A stretch of DNA of 64,000 nt from JAYQKL01 sp038142705 (GCA_965217015.1 OZ244224.1:806001-870000), one strand, 5' to 3'. Positions 26,663 through 35,782 are shown, counted from the stretch's first letter. Translations and numbers: made by a program. The notes: generated by a model not told the origin, from the letters alone.

Positions 26663-26665
26663 ACC

Positions 26666-27316
26666 ATGTCCGAGACCATGACAGCCAGCCTATCTCATCT
26701 TGATTTCATTATTCTCACCGTGATTATCATCTCTACGGTGATTTCGCTCATGCGCGGCTTCACCAAAGAAATGCTTTCCATTTTCGGTTGGCTTTTAGCA
26801 ATTTACGGCACCGCTTTTTCACTGCCCTTAATGCGCCCCTACGCGCAGGATTATATTGCCCCAGACTGGCTTGCTGATGGTCTGGTAGTCGTTGTTACCT
26901 TTGTGCTGATTCTGGGTGTGTTTAGTTTGATTTCCAGTCGCTTTGCAAAAAAACTAAAAGAGAGCAGCATCGGGTTTATTGACCGCCTACTTGGCATTGT
27001 TTTTGGTGTCGCACGCGGGGTGTTAATTATCGTTTTTGCCTATTTTGTTATTTTATTATTGCTGCCGCTTGAAGACCACCCTGACTGGCTCAAAAAAGGC
27101 CAACTTATTGGTATAGTTCAGAAAATTACGCCATCTATTATGCAGATTGTTCCGATGGATAATTTTTCAGACCGCGTGCCGGAGATTGAAAGCGACCTAA
27201 AATTACCCAGTAATGACAATTTATTAAACTCAACCACTGACAAATTGGAAAGTTCAGGCTATAAGCAAGATATGCAAGAGAATGTGCAAAAACTTTTGCG
27301 CCAGTTTGACGAGTAA
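26666..27316 (+). CDS. cvpA: CvpA family membrane protein
   Basis: A 216-aa protein with four hydrophobic segments (about 10-30, 33-52, 70-90, 103-132) and the CvpA core MRGFTKEMLSIFGWLLA. The charged C-terminal tail (about 150-216) is cytoplasmic or periplasmic by prediction only. E. coli CvpA is needed for colicin V production and envelope-stress tolerance; its mechanism is unclear. It is located just before purF, the classic linkage. Confidence 0.9.
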   Translation: MSETMTASLSHLDFIILTVIIISTVISLMRGFTKEMLSIFGWLLAIYGTAFSLPLMRPYAQDYIAPDWLADGLVVVVTFVLILGVFSLISSRFAKKLKESSIGFIDRLLGIVFGVARGVLIIVFAYFVILLLLPLEDHPDWLKKGQLIGIVQKITPSIMQIVPMDNFSDRVPEIESDLKLPSNDNLLNSTTDKLESSGYKQDMQENVQKLLRQFDE

Positions 27317-27330
27317 CAGGCAGGATTAGA

Positions 27331-28797
27331 TTGACTGACCTCACGCAAGACGACTTTGAAGGTGACACATTACGCGAAGAATGCGGCGTGTTTGGGATAT
27401 ATAACCACCCTGACGCCGCCGCTTTGACAGCTTTAGGCTTGCATGCGCTCCAACATCGCGGGCAAGAGGCCGCTGGCATTGTGTCATTTGATGGCCAGCA
27501 ATTTAATTCCGAACGCCGCTTGGGATTGGTCAGTGAAAACTTCACCAAAGCCAATATTATTGACCGGCTAGAAGGTCGCGCCGCCATAGGCCATGTCAGA
27601 TACTCCACAACAGGTGATACGATTTTGCGTAATGTGCAGCCACTTTTTGCAGATTTAGCAGGCGGTGGTTTTGCCTGCGCGCATAATGGTAATTTGACCA
27701 ATGCCCTCACCCTGCGTAATGAGTTGGTGAAACGCGGGGCGATATTCCAGTCGACCTCAGACACAGAAACGATTTTACAATTGGTCGCCCGCTCGAAAAG
27801 GCGGCAAACTGTTGACCGCTTAATTGATGCACTTTTCCAAATACAAGGCGCATATAGTCTGGTGGTGCTGACCAATAAAAAGCTCATTGGCGCGCGTGAC
27901 CCGCTGGGTATTCGCCCACTGGTTTTGGGCGATTTGGACGGCTCACCAGTGCTGGCCTCTGAAACCTGCGCGCTTGATATTATTGGCGCACGCTTTGTGC
28001 GTGAAATTGAAAATGGCGAAATTGTTGTGATAACGGAAAATGGCATACGCAGCGTGAAACCATTTCCGAAAATCGCGCCGCGCCCTTGTATATTTGAATA
28101 TATTTATTTCTCCCGCCCCGACTCACTTCTTGATGGCCGCAGCATTTATGATTGCCGCAAAAACTTTGGGCGGGTGCTGGCTGAAGAAAGCGGCGTGGAC
28201 GCAGATGTGGTCATACCTGTGCCAGATAGCGGTGTGCCAGCCGCCTTGGGTTATGCCGAGAAAGCCAATATTCCCTTTGAGCTAGGCATTATTCGCAATC
28301 ATTATGTCGGACGGACCTTTATTGAGCCCACACAAGCGGTGCGCCAATTAGGTGTGAAACGCAAGCATAACCCTAATAAGGCGCATGTGGCGGGCAAGCG
28401 CGTGGTGTTGATTGATGACTCGATTGTACGCGGCACAACCTCGGTTAAAATTGTTGAGATGATGCGTGAGGCAGGCGCAACAGAAGTGCATATGCGCATT
28501 GCGTCACCGCCCATCACCCACCCTGATTTTTACGGCATTGACACGCCAGATAAAGAGCAATTGCTTGCTGCCACCCATAATCTCGAAGAAATGCGCGCCT
28601 ATATTGGTGCCGATAGTCTGGCATTTTTAACTGTTGATGGGGTTTATCGGGCGATGGGACATCTTCAAGGCCGTAACCCTGATCAGCCGCAATATACAGA
28701 TCATTGCTTTACTGGTGACTACCCAACCCCATTGGCTGACCAGTCCGGCAGTGAAAAAGTCCAACAACTCTCTCTCCTTAAAGAAAAATCAGAATAA
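27331..28797 (+). CDS. purF: amidophosphoribosyltransferase
   Basis: First committed step of purine synthesis: PRPP plus glutamine to phosphoribosylamine. The start is TTG at 27331 with CAGGA upstream. A 17-residue propeptide would be removed to expose Cys18 in EECGVFG, the glutaminase nucleophile. The PRPP loop VVLIDDSIVRGTTS is intact. At 488 aa it is close to the cysteine-type B. subtilis-like form; Fe-S ligand cysteines were not verified. Confidence 0.96.
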   Translation: MTDLTQDDFEGDTLREECGVFGIYNHPDAAALTALGLHALQHRGQEAAGIVSFDGQQFNSERRLGLVSENFTKANIIDRLEGRAAIGHVRYSTTGDTILRNVQPLFADLAGGGFACAHNGNLTNALTLRNELVKRGAIFQSTSDTETILQLVARSKRRQTVDRLIDALFQIQGAYSLVVLTNKKLIGARDPLGIRPLVLGDLDGSPVLASETCALDIIGARFVREIENGEIVVITENGIRSVKPFPKIAPRPCIFEYIYFSRPDSLLDGRSIYDCRKNFGRVLAEESGVDADVVIPVPDSGVPAALGYAEKANIPFELGIIRNHYVGRTFIEPTQAVRQLGVKRKHNPNKAHVAGKRVVLIDDSIVRGTTSVKIVEMMREAGATEVHMRIASPPITHPDFYGIDTPDKEQLLAATHNLEEMRAYIGADSLAFLTVDGVYRAMGHLQGRNPDQPQYTDHCFTGDYPTPLADQSGSEKVQQLSLLKEKSE

Positions 28798-28809
28798 AAG
28801 GGCAAGCAA

Positions 28810-29529
28810 GTGAGTGCCGGGCAAACACAGCGTATTTCTTTAGTGACTGGGGCGAGTCGCGGCATTGGTCGTGCCGTTGCTTTGGCGCTGGCCGCCAAAG
28901 GAGATCATGTGCTGCTGCTGGCACGCGATGCGGATAATTTAGCTTCTGTTTATGACGAAATCATCGCTTTGGGTGGGCAAGCCACTGGCATTCCTTTAGA
29001 TGTGACAGATTATGCAGGTTTAGACCGGCTTGGGGCGGTCATTGCTGAAAAATGGGGGCGACTTGATGTGTTGGTTGGTAATGCCGCATTGTTAGGCCCT
29101 ATGACACCTGTGTCCCATATCCCGCCAGATGAGTTTGACAAGCTGATGGCGGTCAATGTGACAGCAAATGCGCGGCTTATCCGCACTTTAGAGCCTTTAT
29201 TGCTGGCGTCACCAGCTGGGCGAGCGGTATTTGTGACATCTGGTGTCGCCGATAGCGCGAAACCGTTTTGGGGCGGCTATGCCACCTCTAAAGCCGCGTT
29301 GAATACTTTGGTAAGATGTTGGGCGCATGAGCAAAAAGAAACCAATCTTAAAGCGAATCTGCTTTCGCCAGGCCCTGTGCGCACGGCGATGCGCGCCAAA
29401 GCCATGCCAGGTGAAGACCCATCAAGCCTGCCGCGAGCTGAAGATATCGCGCCTTTATTTGTTAAGATGCTTTCCCCTGATTGGCAGGAGACGGGGCAGA
29501 TTGTTGACTATCGTCAGATGGCTGACTAA
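28810..29529 (+). CDS. SDR family NAD(P)-dependent oxidoreductase
   Basis: A 239-aa classical short-chain dehydrogenase: TGASRGIG cofactor loop (about 13-20), NAA motif (about 91-93), and catalytic Ser...Tyr...Lys in VTSGVADS and YATSKAAL. It resembles the YciK-like group commonly found behind purF in alphaproteobacteria; the substrate is unknown. The start is GTG at 28810. Its last 68 bp overlap the 3' end of the convergent lipoprotein gene. Confidence 0.88.
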   Translation: MSAGQTQRISLVTGASRGIGRAVALALAAKGDHVLLLARDADNLASVYDEIIALGGQATGIPLDVTDYAGLDRLGAVIAEKWGRLDVLVGNAALLGPMTPVSHIPPDEFDKLMAVNVTANARLIRTLEPLLLASPAGRAVFVTSGVADSAKPFWGGYATSKAALNTLVRCWAHEQKETNLKANLLSPGPVRTAMRAKAMPGEDPSSLPRAEDIAPLFVKMLSPDWQETGQIVDYRQMAD

Positions 29530-30004
29530 GGCAAGCATTGATAATATCCCGACAGAGCCAGCGCGCCCCTTTAGAGGACGCTTCGATAGAAATTTCCTGC
29601 ACCTTGCCCTTGTCCAACCACACCCCAACACGGCAAGCGCGTTGTTTAACATCAAAGCGGTCCATATGGCTTAAAGCACCTGTATCATGAAAACAGCGAT
29701 AGCCGTAATAAGGCCATCCACATGTCGCATAATGATAGGGGTAAAACTCGCGCTCAATGCGGGTGGTGACATTTTGATACCCAAGCACTTGCCGGCCCTC
29801 TTCCAAGTCAACGCTGGTATCAGGCAGCCCAGCACAAGCAATAATATCCGCCGCTGTTTTACCTCGCAATTCGGTTCCCGCGCGTTGGAAAAGAGCGTCA
29901 ATTTCAGCATCTGACATCAGACTTGAACAAGCACTTAAAGAAAGGCTGGCAAACATAAGTGTCAGTATTGGCAAAAATTTCGAAAGTTTAATAATCTTTT
30001 TCAT
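29462..30004 (-). CDS. putative lipoprotein, unrecognised family
   Basis: A 180-aa protein with a clear lipoprotein signal (KKIIKL, hydrophobic stretch, lipobox LSAC with Cys26). The segment LRGKTAADIIACAGLPD has a faint look of the SmpA/BamE start, but the rest (Tyr-rich FYPYHYATCGWPYYGY, extra cysteines) does not fit. The C-terminal tail is Ser/Gln rich. The start at 30004 is preferred over the ATG two codons earlier because AGG is better spaced. The last 23 codons lie inside the 3' end of the opposing SDR gene. Function unknown. Confidence 0.75.
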   Translation of the reverse strand: MKKIIKLSKFLPILTLMFASLSLSACSSLMSDAEIDALFQRAGTELRGKTAADIIACAGLPDTSVDLEEGRQVLGYQNVTTRIEREFYPYHYATCGWPYYGYRCFHDTGALSHMDRFDVKQRACRVGVWLDKGKVQEISIEASSKGARWLCRDIINACLSQPSDDSQQSAPSPANQGKAS

Positions 30005-30128
30005 TCTCATGCCTAAATCATAGCCCTAAAAATGAAATTTGTGAAGTCTGCTGGCCAAAGCGCATCTCAACCAAGCGAATTAAAAAGAACAAGCCAAGAG
30101 AAAAGGCCAAAAAAGAATGGCCAAAAAG

Positions 30129-30156
30129 AAAAGGGGGTAGTTGCCCGCCCCCTTTT
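30129..30156 (-). terminator. terminator of the histone-like gene
   Basis: On the minus strand AAAAGGGGG (30156-30148) pairs with CCCCCTTTT (30137-30129) around a 10-nt loop, followed by a T-rich run (CTTTTTGG). It lies about 22 bp past the stop codon. Confidence 0.8.
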
Positions 30157-30178
30157 TAAAAAAGCACACCTATAAAAT

Positions 30179-30613
30179 TTATTTTTTACGTGCGGGTGCT
30201 TTTTTCTTAGCGGCTGGTCTCTTCTTCGCTGCGGGCTTTTTCTTGGCAACAGCCTTCTTAACCGCAGGCTTTTTCTTAGCAACAGCCTTCTTCTTCGCTG
30301 CGGGCTTTTTCTTGGCGACAGCCTTCTTCTTAACCGCAGGCTTTTTCTTCGCAACAGCCTTCTTCTTAGCCGCGGGCTTTTTCTTCGCAACAGCCTTTTT
30401 CTTAGCCGCAGGCTTCTTCTTCGCCGCGGGCTTTTTCTTCGCCGCAGGCTTCTTCTTCGCCGCAGGCTTTGCTGCCGTGCGAATGCCAGTGCCGCCACTT
30501 GAAAGCACAAATCCGGCAAGCTTATAAGCATCGCTCATAGTGGGTTTTTTACTTCCTGAAAGAACTTTAACCGCAAGTGAAAACAATTCTTGGCTAGGTT
30601 TCGTTATCGCCAT
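30179..30613 (-). CDS. histone H1-like lysine/alanine-rich protein
   Basis: 144 aa. Residues 1-45 form a compact, unrecognised head (SQELFSLAVKVLSGSKKPTMSDAYKLAGFVLSS). From about residue 47 to the end the chain is almost entirely repeats of AAKKKP and AVAKKK, about 15 units. Such tails, as in AlgP-like and H1/Hc1-like bacterial proteins, bind DNA non-specifically and compact the nucleoid or modulate transcription; that role is inferred. It is monocistronic: an own promoter candidate lies upstream and a strong terminator downstream, suggesting abundant expression. Confidence 0.85.
   Translation of the reverse strand: MAITKPSQELFSLAVKVLSGSKKPTMSDAYKLAGFVLSSGGTGIRTAAKPAAKKKPAAKKKPAAKKKPAAKKKAVAKKKPAAKKKAVAKKKPAVKKKAVAKKKPAAKKKAVAKKKPAVKKAVAKKKPAAKKRPAAKKKAPARKK
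30182..30475. repeat. low-complexity KKKPAA/KKKAVA-coding repeat
   Basis: About 290 bp of degenerate 18-24-bp direct repeats of the type cttcttcgccgcgggctttt (plus-strand sense), coding the basic tail of the histone-like protein. It is prone to in-frame expansion or contraction. Confidence 0.85.
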
Positions 30614-30725
30614 TTTTCTTCTCCATTGTCTCCTGTCGTAACTCGCGCTACAGACAAATTATTGGGGGAACGATAAAAAAATGGACGCAAAAAAAATAAA
30701 GACTTTTTCTTGTTACTTAAAGATT

Positions 30726-30753
30726 ACGATAGGTAGGGTTCACAAAATTGCAA
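30726..30753 (-). promoter_or_regulatory. candidate promoter for histone-like gene
   Basis: Minus-strand TTGCAA (30753-30748), 16-bp spacer, TATCGT (30731-30726), about 113 bp upstream of the ATG. A moderate match, in the 155-bp gap after der. Confidence 0.3.
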
Positions 30754-30768
30754 GCCAAAATTTAGAAA

Positions 30769-32178
30769 TTATTTTTTATCTGCATAAGGGTTTTTACCCT
30801 TACGAATAAAAAACCGAATGGGCGTGCCAGCTAAATTAAAAGTTTCACGCAGTGAATTCGTCAAATAACGAATATATGAATCTGGCACAGCATGACCTCT
30901 GCTTGAAAAAGCAACAAAAGTCGGTGGGCGAGATTTTGCTTGGGTAACATAACGCAATCGCACCGGACGCCCTTTATCCGCAGGCGGGTGATGCTTGGCG
31001 ACAGTTGCTTCCAGCCATTTATTCAGCTTGGCAGTCCCGATGCGCGCATTCCAAATTTCTTGCTGCTTGGCGATGGCTGGCATTAATGTTTCAATCCCTT
31101 TTCCAGATTTGGCGGAAACAGTCAGCACCGGCACACCTTTTAAGCGCGGCAACGCAAATTCCAGCTTGTCGCGCACAATTTCACGCACTTCTTTGCGGTC
31201 AATTTTTAAGTCCCATTTATTTATGGCAATAATGAGCGCCCGCCCCTCGCGCTCTACTAAATCGGCAAGCTGGATATCTTGCTTATCAAATGGCGTTTCA
31301 GCATCAATGAGCAATATAACCACTTCCGCAAATTTGACCGCGCGCAAGCCATCAGCCACTGATAATTTTTCAAGCTTTTCTGTGACCCGAGATTTACGGC
31401 GCACACCCGCCGTATCCCATAATTTTATTTTGCGCTCAACCGGCCCGTCTGATGTTTTTTGCGTCCACGACCAAGACACGCCGATTGAGTCGCGTGTGAT
31501 GCCCGCCTCCGGGCCTGTGAGCAAACGGTCTTCGCCAAGCAATTTATTGATAAGAGTTGATTTCCCCGCATTTGGCCGCCCCAAAATGGCAACGCGCAAT
31601 GGCTTTTCCAAATCCAGCGTGAAGGGGGCGTCAGGGTCAAAATCCTCTTCTTCCTCCTCCTCATACGCCTCTGCTTCAGGGTGCGCGGCAATGGCATCTT
31701 TCACAAGCTGATATAAATCGCCCATGCCATGCCCGTGTTCGGCAGATAAACCAATCGGGTCACCAAGCCCTAATTCATAGGCCTCTAAAAAACCAGCCTC
31801 AGCGGCATTACCCTCATATTTATTGGCGGCCAAAATGATAGGCTTTGTTGTGCGCCGAATTAAATCAGCAAAAAACCGGTCTTCGGGAATAATCCCCAAT
31901 CGCGCATCTGTGAGCATCAGTATCATATCGGCTTGGGCCATTGCCAATTCAGTCTGTTGGCGCATACGCGCTTCTAAAGACCCTTTGGGCGCATCTTCAA
32001 GGCCGGCAGTGTCAATAATATTAAATCGCAACTCACCGAGCTTCGCCTCACCTTCGCGGCGGTCACGCGTCACCCCTGGCCTATCATCAACCAGCGCCAC
32101 GCGCTTGCCGGTAAGGCGGTTAAACAGGGTTGATTTCCCAACATTGGGGCGCCCAACAATGGCTAATGTAAAAGTCAT
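30769..32178 (-). CDS. der: ribosome biogenesis GTPase Der
   Basis: Tandem-GTPase protein (EngA) for 50S assembly, 469 aa. First G domain GRPNVGKS (about 9-16), DTAGLED, NKYE; second G domain GRPNAGKS (about 205-212), DTAGVRRKS, NKWD; then a KH-like C-terminal domain ending in FFIRKGKNPYADKK. An acidic linker (EEEEEEDFDPD) joins the two G domains. It is located 18 bp downstream of bamB, as in most proteobacteria. Confidence 0.97.
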   Translation of the reverse strand: MTFTLAIVGRPNVGKSTLFNRLTGKRVALVDDRPGVTRDRREGEAKLGELRFNIIDTAGLEDAPKGSLEARMRQQTELAMAQADMILMLTDARLGIIPEDRFFADLIRRTTKPIILAANKYEGNAAEAGFLEAYELGLGDPIGLSAEHGHGMGDLYQLVKDAIAAHPEAEAYEEEEEEDFDPDAPFTLDLEKPLRVAILGRPNAGKSTLINKLLGEDRLLTGPEAGITRDSIGVSWSWTQKTSDGPVERKIKLWDTAGVRRKSRVTEKLEKLSVADGLRAVKFAEVVILLIDAETPFDKQDIQLADLVEREGRALIIAINKWDLKIDRKEVREIVRDKLEFALPRLKGVPVLTVSAKSGKGIETLMPAIAKQQEIWNARIGTAKLNKWLEATVAKHHPPADKGRPVRLRYVTQAKSRPPTFVAFSSRGHAVPDSYIRYLTNSLRETFNLAGTPIRFFIRKGKNPYADKK

Positions 32179-32196
32179 AATGTTCTTTATTAACGT

Positions 32197-33534
32197 CTAT
32201 CGATAAGCGATTAAACGCCCATCATCGGATAAAATATAAAGTGTCTCACGCGCCACGACTGGGGTCACATTCACTGGATCCCCAACATCAATTTTACTGA
32301 GAACCTCACCTGTATAAGGTGACAATGAAACAACCTCGCCAAGGCTAGAGGCCAATATCAAGCGGTCAGTGGCCAGCACAGGGCCTGACCAGCTTATGGG
32401 GTCATCAAAATCACCATCTTCATATTTCTCAAGTTGCTTGACCCAGCGCACCCTGCCTTGATTGCGTGTTAGGCAAACCACTTCCGCATCAACTGTCACC
32501 AAATAAATATTATCACCAGCAACCCAAGGGGTTTCGATTGAGGTAAATTCAGACATCCAAACGCGCTCGCCTGTGCGAATATCAATCGACACCATGCGCC
32601 CGCCATGCGAAACAGCAAAGACGCGGTCTCGGTCAATGACCGGACGCCCGATAATCGGATTAAGGTCTGAAAGCGGCGTCAACTGCCCCGTGCGCGTCAG
32701 GCTATCGGACCAGTTCACCGTGCCATTGCTGGTGCGCATGGCTAAAATTTCACCTGATGAAAAACCCGCAATCACCAAATCACCCGCAACAGCTGGGCTG
32801 GTGCCAGATAGAATTGTGGCCGGCTCTAAAATAGCGACCTGGCTCCATAAACGCCCACCATCTTCGGTTGAAAACACCTGTAATTGGTTGTCATGGCTAA
32901 TCGCAAAAATACGGCCATTTGATACAGTTGGCGCGGTACGAAATGGAATTGGGGTCTGCACGCGCCAGACAATTTCGCCAGATGCCGCGTCAATAGACAT
33001 CACTTCGCCAAAGCCAGTCACTGCATAAATAAAACCGTTTTCATAGGCAATGCCGCCACCAAAGCCGTCTTCAATCTCACTCTTGCGCGGCGCGAGTTTT
33101 TGCCGCCATAAGCGTTTGCCGGTTTCTGCATTTGCGGCCACTAGGCGCAAATCAGCCCCAAGCGCAAAGATTTTATCTTCTGCAATAATTGGCGGCACGG
33201 TGATTTTGATATCCCGCGAGCTGCCCGAAACCATAGACACGCTAAAGCTGCGTTTAATGCTTTCGCCAAGCTCTAAATGATGAGCCACATTATCGGCAAA
33301 CCCGCCTGGCTGGGTCCATGTGTCATTCACATATGGGCGGGGCAAAATAATTTTTTGCCCCAATAAGCGTGGGTCGGCCTCTAAACGGCGCTCAAAACTC
33401 AATACCGAAATCCGTTCTCCATCGACTTTCTTTTTGGTGTCCTCTTCATCGTCACCACCAAACCAACCACAGGCGGTCAGGCTTGTCGCAAGACATGTCA
33501 GGAGGATATTTCGATATAAATTTTTGGCACGCAT
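32197..33534 (-). CDS. bamB: outer-membrane assembly lipoprotein BamB-like (PQQ propeller)
   Basis: A 445-aa lipoprotein with lipobox SLTAC (Cys22) and about seven to eight PQQ-type beta-propeller blades (for example LRLVAANAETGKRLWRQK, VMSIDAASGEIVWRV, VVSLSPYTGEVLSKIDVG). Family members bind BamA and help beta-barrel insertion. The position between a YfgM-like gene and der is the conserved bam context. An acidic stretch after Cys22 (GGDDEEDTKKK) forms the tether. It is longer than E. coli BamB (392 aa), mainly before the first blade. Confidence 0.92.
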   Translation of the reverse strand: MRAKNLYRNILLTCLATSLTACGWFGGDDEEDTKKKVDGERISVLSFERRLEADPRLLGQKIILPRPYVNDTWTQPGGFADNVAHHLELGESIKRSFSVSMVSGSSRDIKITVPPIIAEDKIFALGADLRLVAANAETGKRLWRQKLAPRKSEIEDGFGGGIAYENGFIYAVTGFGEVMSIDAASGEIVWRVQTPIPFRTAPTVSNGRIFAISHDNQLQVFSTEDGGRLWSQVAILEPATILSGTSPAVAGDLVIAGFSSGEILAMRTSNGTVNWSDSLTRTGQLTPLSDLNPIIGRPVIDRDRVFAVSHGGRMVSIDIRTGERVWMSEFTSIETPWVAGDNIYLVTVDAEVVCLTRNQGRVRWVKQLEKYEDGDFDDPISWSGPVLATDRLILASSLGEVVSLSPYTGEVLSKIDVGDPVNVTPVVARETLYILSDDGRLIAYR

Positions 33535-33553
33535 TCTATTTCTCCAGACCGAA

Positions 33554-34219
33554 TTATTTATCGCCTTCGAGCAAATATGAGTCTAACGACTTATCTAAGA
33601 CTGTAAAACGAATTTGCATTTGCGGGGATAATTCGGCGTCCGCCAATGCGGTTTTAACAAAAGTGCTGGCTTGAAGGTAATTGCCAGTTTGGAAATGGCT
33701 TAAGGCCATCATTTCACGCGCTGCATGGCGAAACGGGTTTTGCGCATTTAACATTTCCCGCAATCGCGTTTCTAACGCCTCTGGCTTGTAGCTTTCAAGC
33801 AAAAGAGCCGCAGAGGCAAGGCTGACAAAGTCACGCATAGCCTGCGGAATATCACGGCGCGCACTCATTGCATCATAAAGCAATACAGCCTCATCTGGTT
33901 GGTTGTTTTCAACCAGAAGTTTAGCCCGCCGTAAATCGGCTAACACGCCATAAGACGCAGAAGAAGTTTCTGAAAAATTCGCTAGGCTTTCAATTTGAAT
34001 ACCAATATCCGCCCCATCAATATCGGCAAGCATGGTTTCATAAGCCGCAGAAGCTTGCTCGTTTTTACCTGTCGTATAAGCGTTCCAAGCTGACGAGCCA
34101 GCGATAAACAAAACAACAGCCAAAGCGAAACCAATGACATAAATCCCGTAACGCTCCCAAACCTGACGCAATCTGTCCTGTCTTAACTCAGCATTAATTT
34201 CGTCAAAAATATCAGCCAC
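33554..34219 (-). CDS. YfgM-like TPR membrane protein
   Basis: A 221-aa protein with a short cytoplasmic N-terminus (DIFDEINAELRQDRLRQVWERYG), one transmembrane segment (about 25-46) and a periplasmic TPR-like helical domain. This architecture and the place directly before bamB-der match the YfgM/TPR_21 family, which associates with the Sec translocon and periplasmic chaperones. It lies 19 bp upstream of bamB, so the two are probably cotranscribed. Confidence 0.88.
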   Translation of the reverse strand: MADIFDEINAELRQDRLRQVWERYGIYVIGFALAVVLFIAGSSAWNAYTTGKNEQASAAYETMLADIDGADIGIQIESLANFSETSSASYGVLADLRRAKLLVENNQPDEAVLLYDAMSARRDIPQAMRDFVSLASAALLLESYKPEALETRLREMLNAQNPFRHAAREMMALSHFQTGNYLQASTFVKTALADAELSPQMQIRFTVLDKSLDSYLLEGDK

Positions 34220-34329
34220 TTTTTGCTCCCAGTGAATTTTAATTTCGTTTCTTTATTTGCTCAAACTACCAGCATGCAGGGCTTTTAGGCAATCCGTTTC
34301 AGGGCAAATAACATAAAAAAAACAGTTTT

Positions 34330-35166
34330 TTATGATTTTTTCTTCATTCCATATGTATGTTCTTTGGCGGGGAACTCACGCGCACGCACCGCTTGCGCAT
34401 AAGCTTCGGCTGCTGACGCAATATGCGCGCCCAAATCGGCAAATTCTTTCACAAATTTCGGAATTTGCGGCGATAGTCCAAGCATGTCCTCTGATACCAA
34501 AACCTGACCATCGCAATTTTGTGAGGCACCAATCCCAATGGTTGGAATGGTGAGCTGCGCGGTAATTTTATCGGCCAATTCTGCAGCCATACCTTCAAGC
34601 ACAACAGCAAACGCGCCCGCCTCCTGCACAGCCAGCGCATCATCTATCAAATCCGCCCACTGATCCTCTGTACGCCCTTGCGCTTTGAAGCCACCCATCA
34701 CATTCACGCTTTGGGGTGTCAGGCCAATATGCGCCATGACCGGAATGCCGCGCTGATGCAAATATTTGACGCTCGGTGCCATGCGTGTGCCACCTTCAAT
34801 CTTCACCGCCTGACAGCCGGTTTCCTTCATCACCCGCGAGGCGTTGCGAAACGCCACTTCAGGGCTTTCTTCATAAGAGCCAAAGGGCATATCAACGACC
34901 ACCAATGCTTTACGCGAGCCACGCATCACGGCTGCGCCATGTGCAATCATCATATCAAGCGTCACGCCCAATGTGCTTTCCATGCCATACATGACCATGC
35001 CAAGGCTGTCACCAACCAGCAATAAATCCACATGCGGGTCGAGCAACCCCGCCGTATGGGCGTGATAAGCCGTGAGACACACAATCGGCGCGCCGCCATT
35101 TTGTTTGCGCGAGGCCAGCTCTGGTACAGTTATGCGGCCCTTAAAAGATTTTGCTTGAACAGACAT
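34330..35166 (-). CDS. panB: 3-methyl-2-oxobutanoate hydroxymethyltransferase
   Basis: First step of pantothenate synthesis, using methylene-tetrahydrofolate, 278 aa. Metal and substrate motifs VGDSLGMV (about 51-58), GSYEES, VKIEGG and GLTPQSVNVMGGF are all present. panC, its frequent partner, is not next to it. Order panB-YfgM-bamB-der is usual for alphaproteobacteria. A 110-bp AT-rich gap, with an A/T-only hairpin near the stop, separates it from the YfgM-like gene. Confidence 0.96.
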   Translation of the reverse strand: MSVQAKSFKGRITVPELASRKQNGGAPIVCLTAYHAHTAGLLDPHVDLLLVGDSLGMVMYGMESTLGVTLDMMIAHGAAVMRGSRKALVVVDMPFGSYEESPEVAFRNASRVMKETGCQAVKIEGGTRMAPSVKYLHQRGIPVMAHIGLTPQSVNVMGGFKAQGRTEDQWADLIDDALAVQEAGAFAVVLEGMAAELADKITAQLTIPTIGIGASQNCDGQVLVSEDMLGLSPQIPKFVKEFADLGAHIASAAEAYAQAVRAREFPAKEHTYGMKKKS

Positions 35167-35240
35167 CAGACCCTTCCAATTTTGCCTGATTAAAAATTGC
35201 CGTGAAAATAGCCTATCAAGCGCGTCAAATCAATGTTTAG

Positions 35241-35660
35241 CTACGAAATACCCGTTGTACGCCGTAAAACATCGAGGAAAATTTCACCGCCATTTAGGGG
35301 CGCGATTTCAATCTTCATCAACCGCCCTTTATAGGTTTCAACAATAATAATATCCCCAATCAGACCCGCATCTTCATGGTCAATACGCGCTATATTTTCC
35401 AGCGCAATCCGCGTGTTGCGGCCATCAAAATGCGAAATAAGATGCTGGTTGGTAATGATAGCCGAACGCGAATTATCAAGCGAAATGGTGATGTCATAAT
35501 ACGCAATCACCTCTTCCCCAGCGCCAAGTATCGCGTTTTCGTCAATATATTCCTGAACCGAAAGCGGCAATTCATTGCCCAATAAAACACCGCCTGGATT
35601 ATCCAAATCACAGGCCGCTAAAAATAACCCTAAAAAAGCCACCGCAATAAATTTTTTCAT
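35241..35660 (-). CDS. lipoprotein with PH-like domain, unknown function
   Basis: A 139-aa protein with lipobox LAAC (Cys17) and a single small domain. The pattern GEEVIAYYDITISLD...AIITNQHLISH...IALENIARIDHE...IIIVETYKGRLMKIEIAP is that of bacterial PH-like domains (alternating strands, a gly/asn hairpin, a C-terminal helix). ATG 35660 is chosen because AGGAG is six bases upstream, although ATG and TTG codons lie just before. Its partner and ligand are unknown. Confidence 0.75.
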   Translation of the reverse strand: MKKFIAVAFLGLFLAACDLDNPGGVLLGNELPLSVQEYIDENAILGAGEEVIAYYDITISLDNSRSAIITNQHLISHFDGRNTRIALENIARIDHEDAGLIGDIIIVETYKGRLMKIEIAPLNGGEIFLDVLRRTTGIS

Positions 35661-35730
35661 CATCAACTCCTACTCTATGACGAGCCTAGCAAATTGCGGC
35701 GGCAAATCAATTGAATAACCGGCTGATGGA

Positions 35731-35760
35731 AAGCAATAGAAAGCAATAGAAAGTGATGGG
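35731..35760. repeat. 10-bp tandem repeat with G8 run
   Basis: aagcaataga occurs twice (35731-35750), followed by a degenerate third unit, then eight G residues (35758-35765). Non-coding, in the gap upstream of the PH-like lipoprotein gene and downstream of the YtoQ-family gene. Confidence 0.7.
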
Positions 35761-35782
35761 GGGGGCAATACGATAAAACGAG

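Noticed and set aside
30141..30527. Plus-strand frame rich in Phe, Ala and Gly resembling a membrane protein
   Set aside because: It is the antisense of the lysine/alanine tail of the histone-like protein and has no ribosome site.
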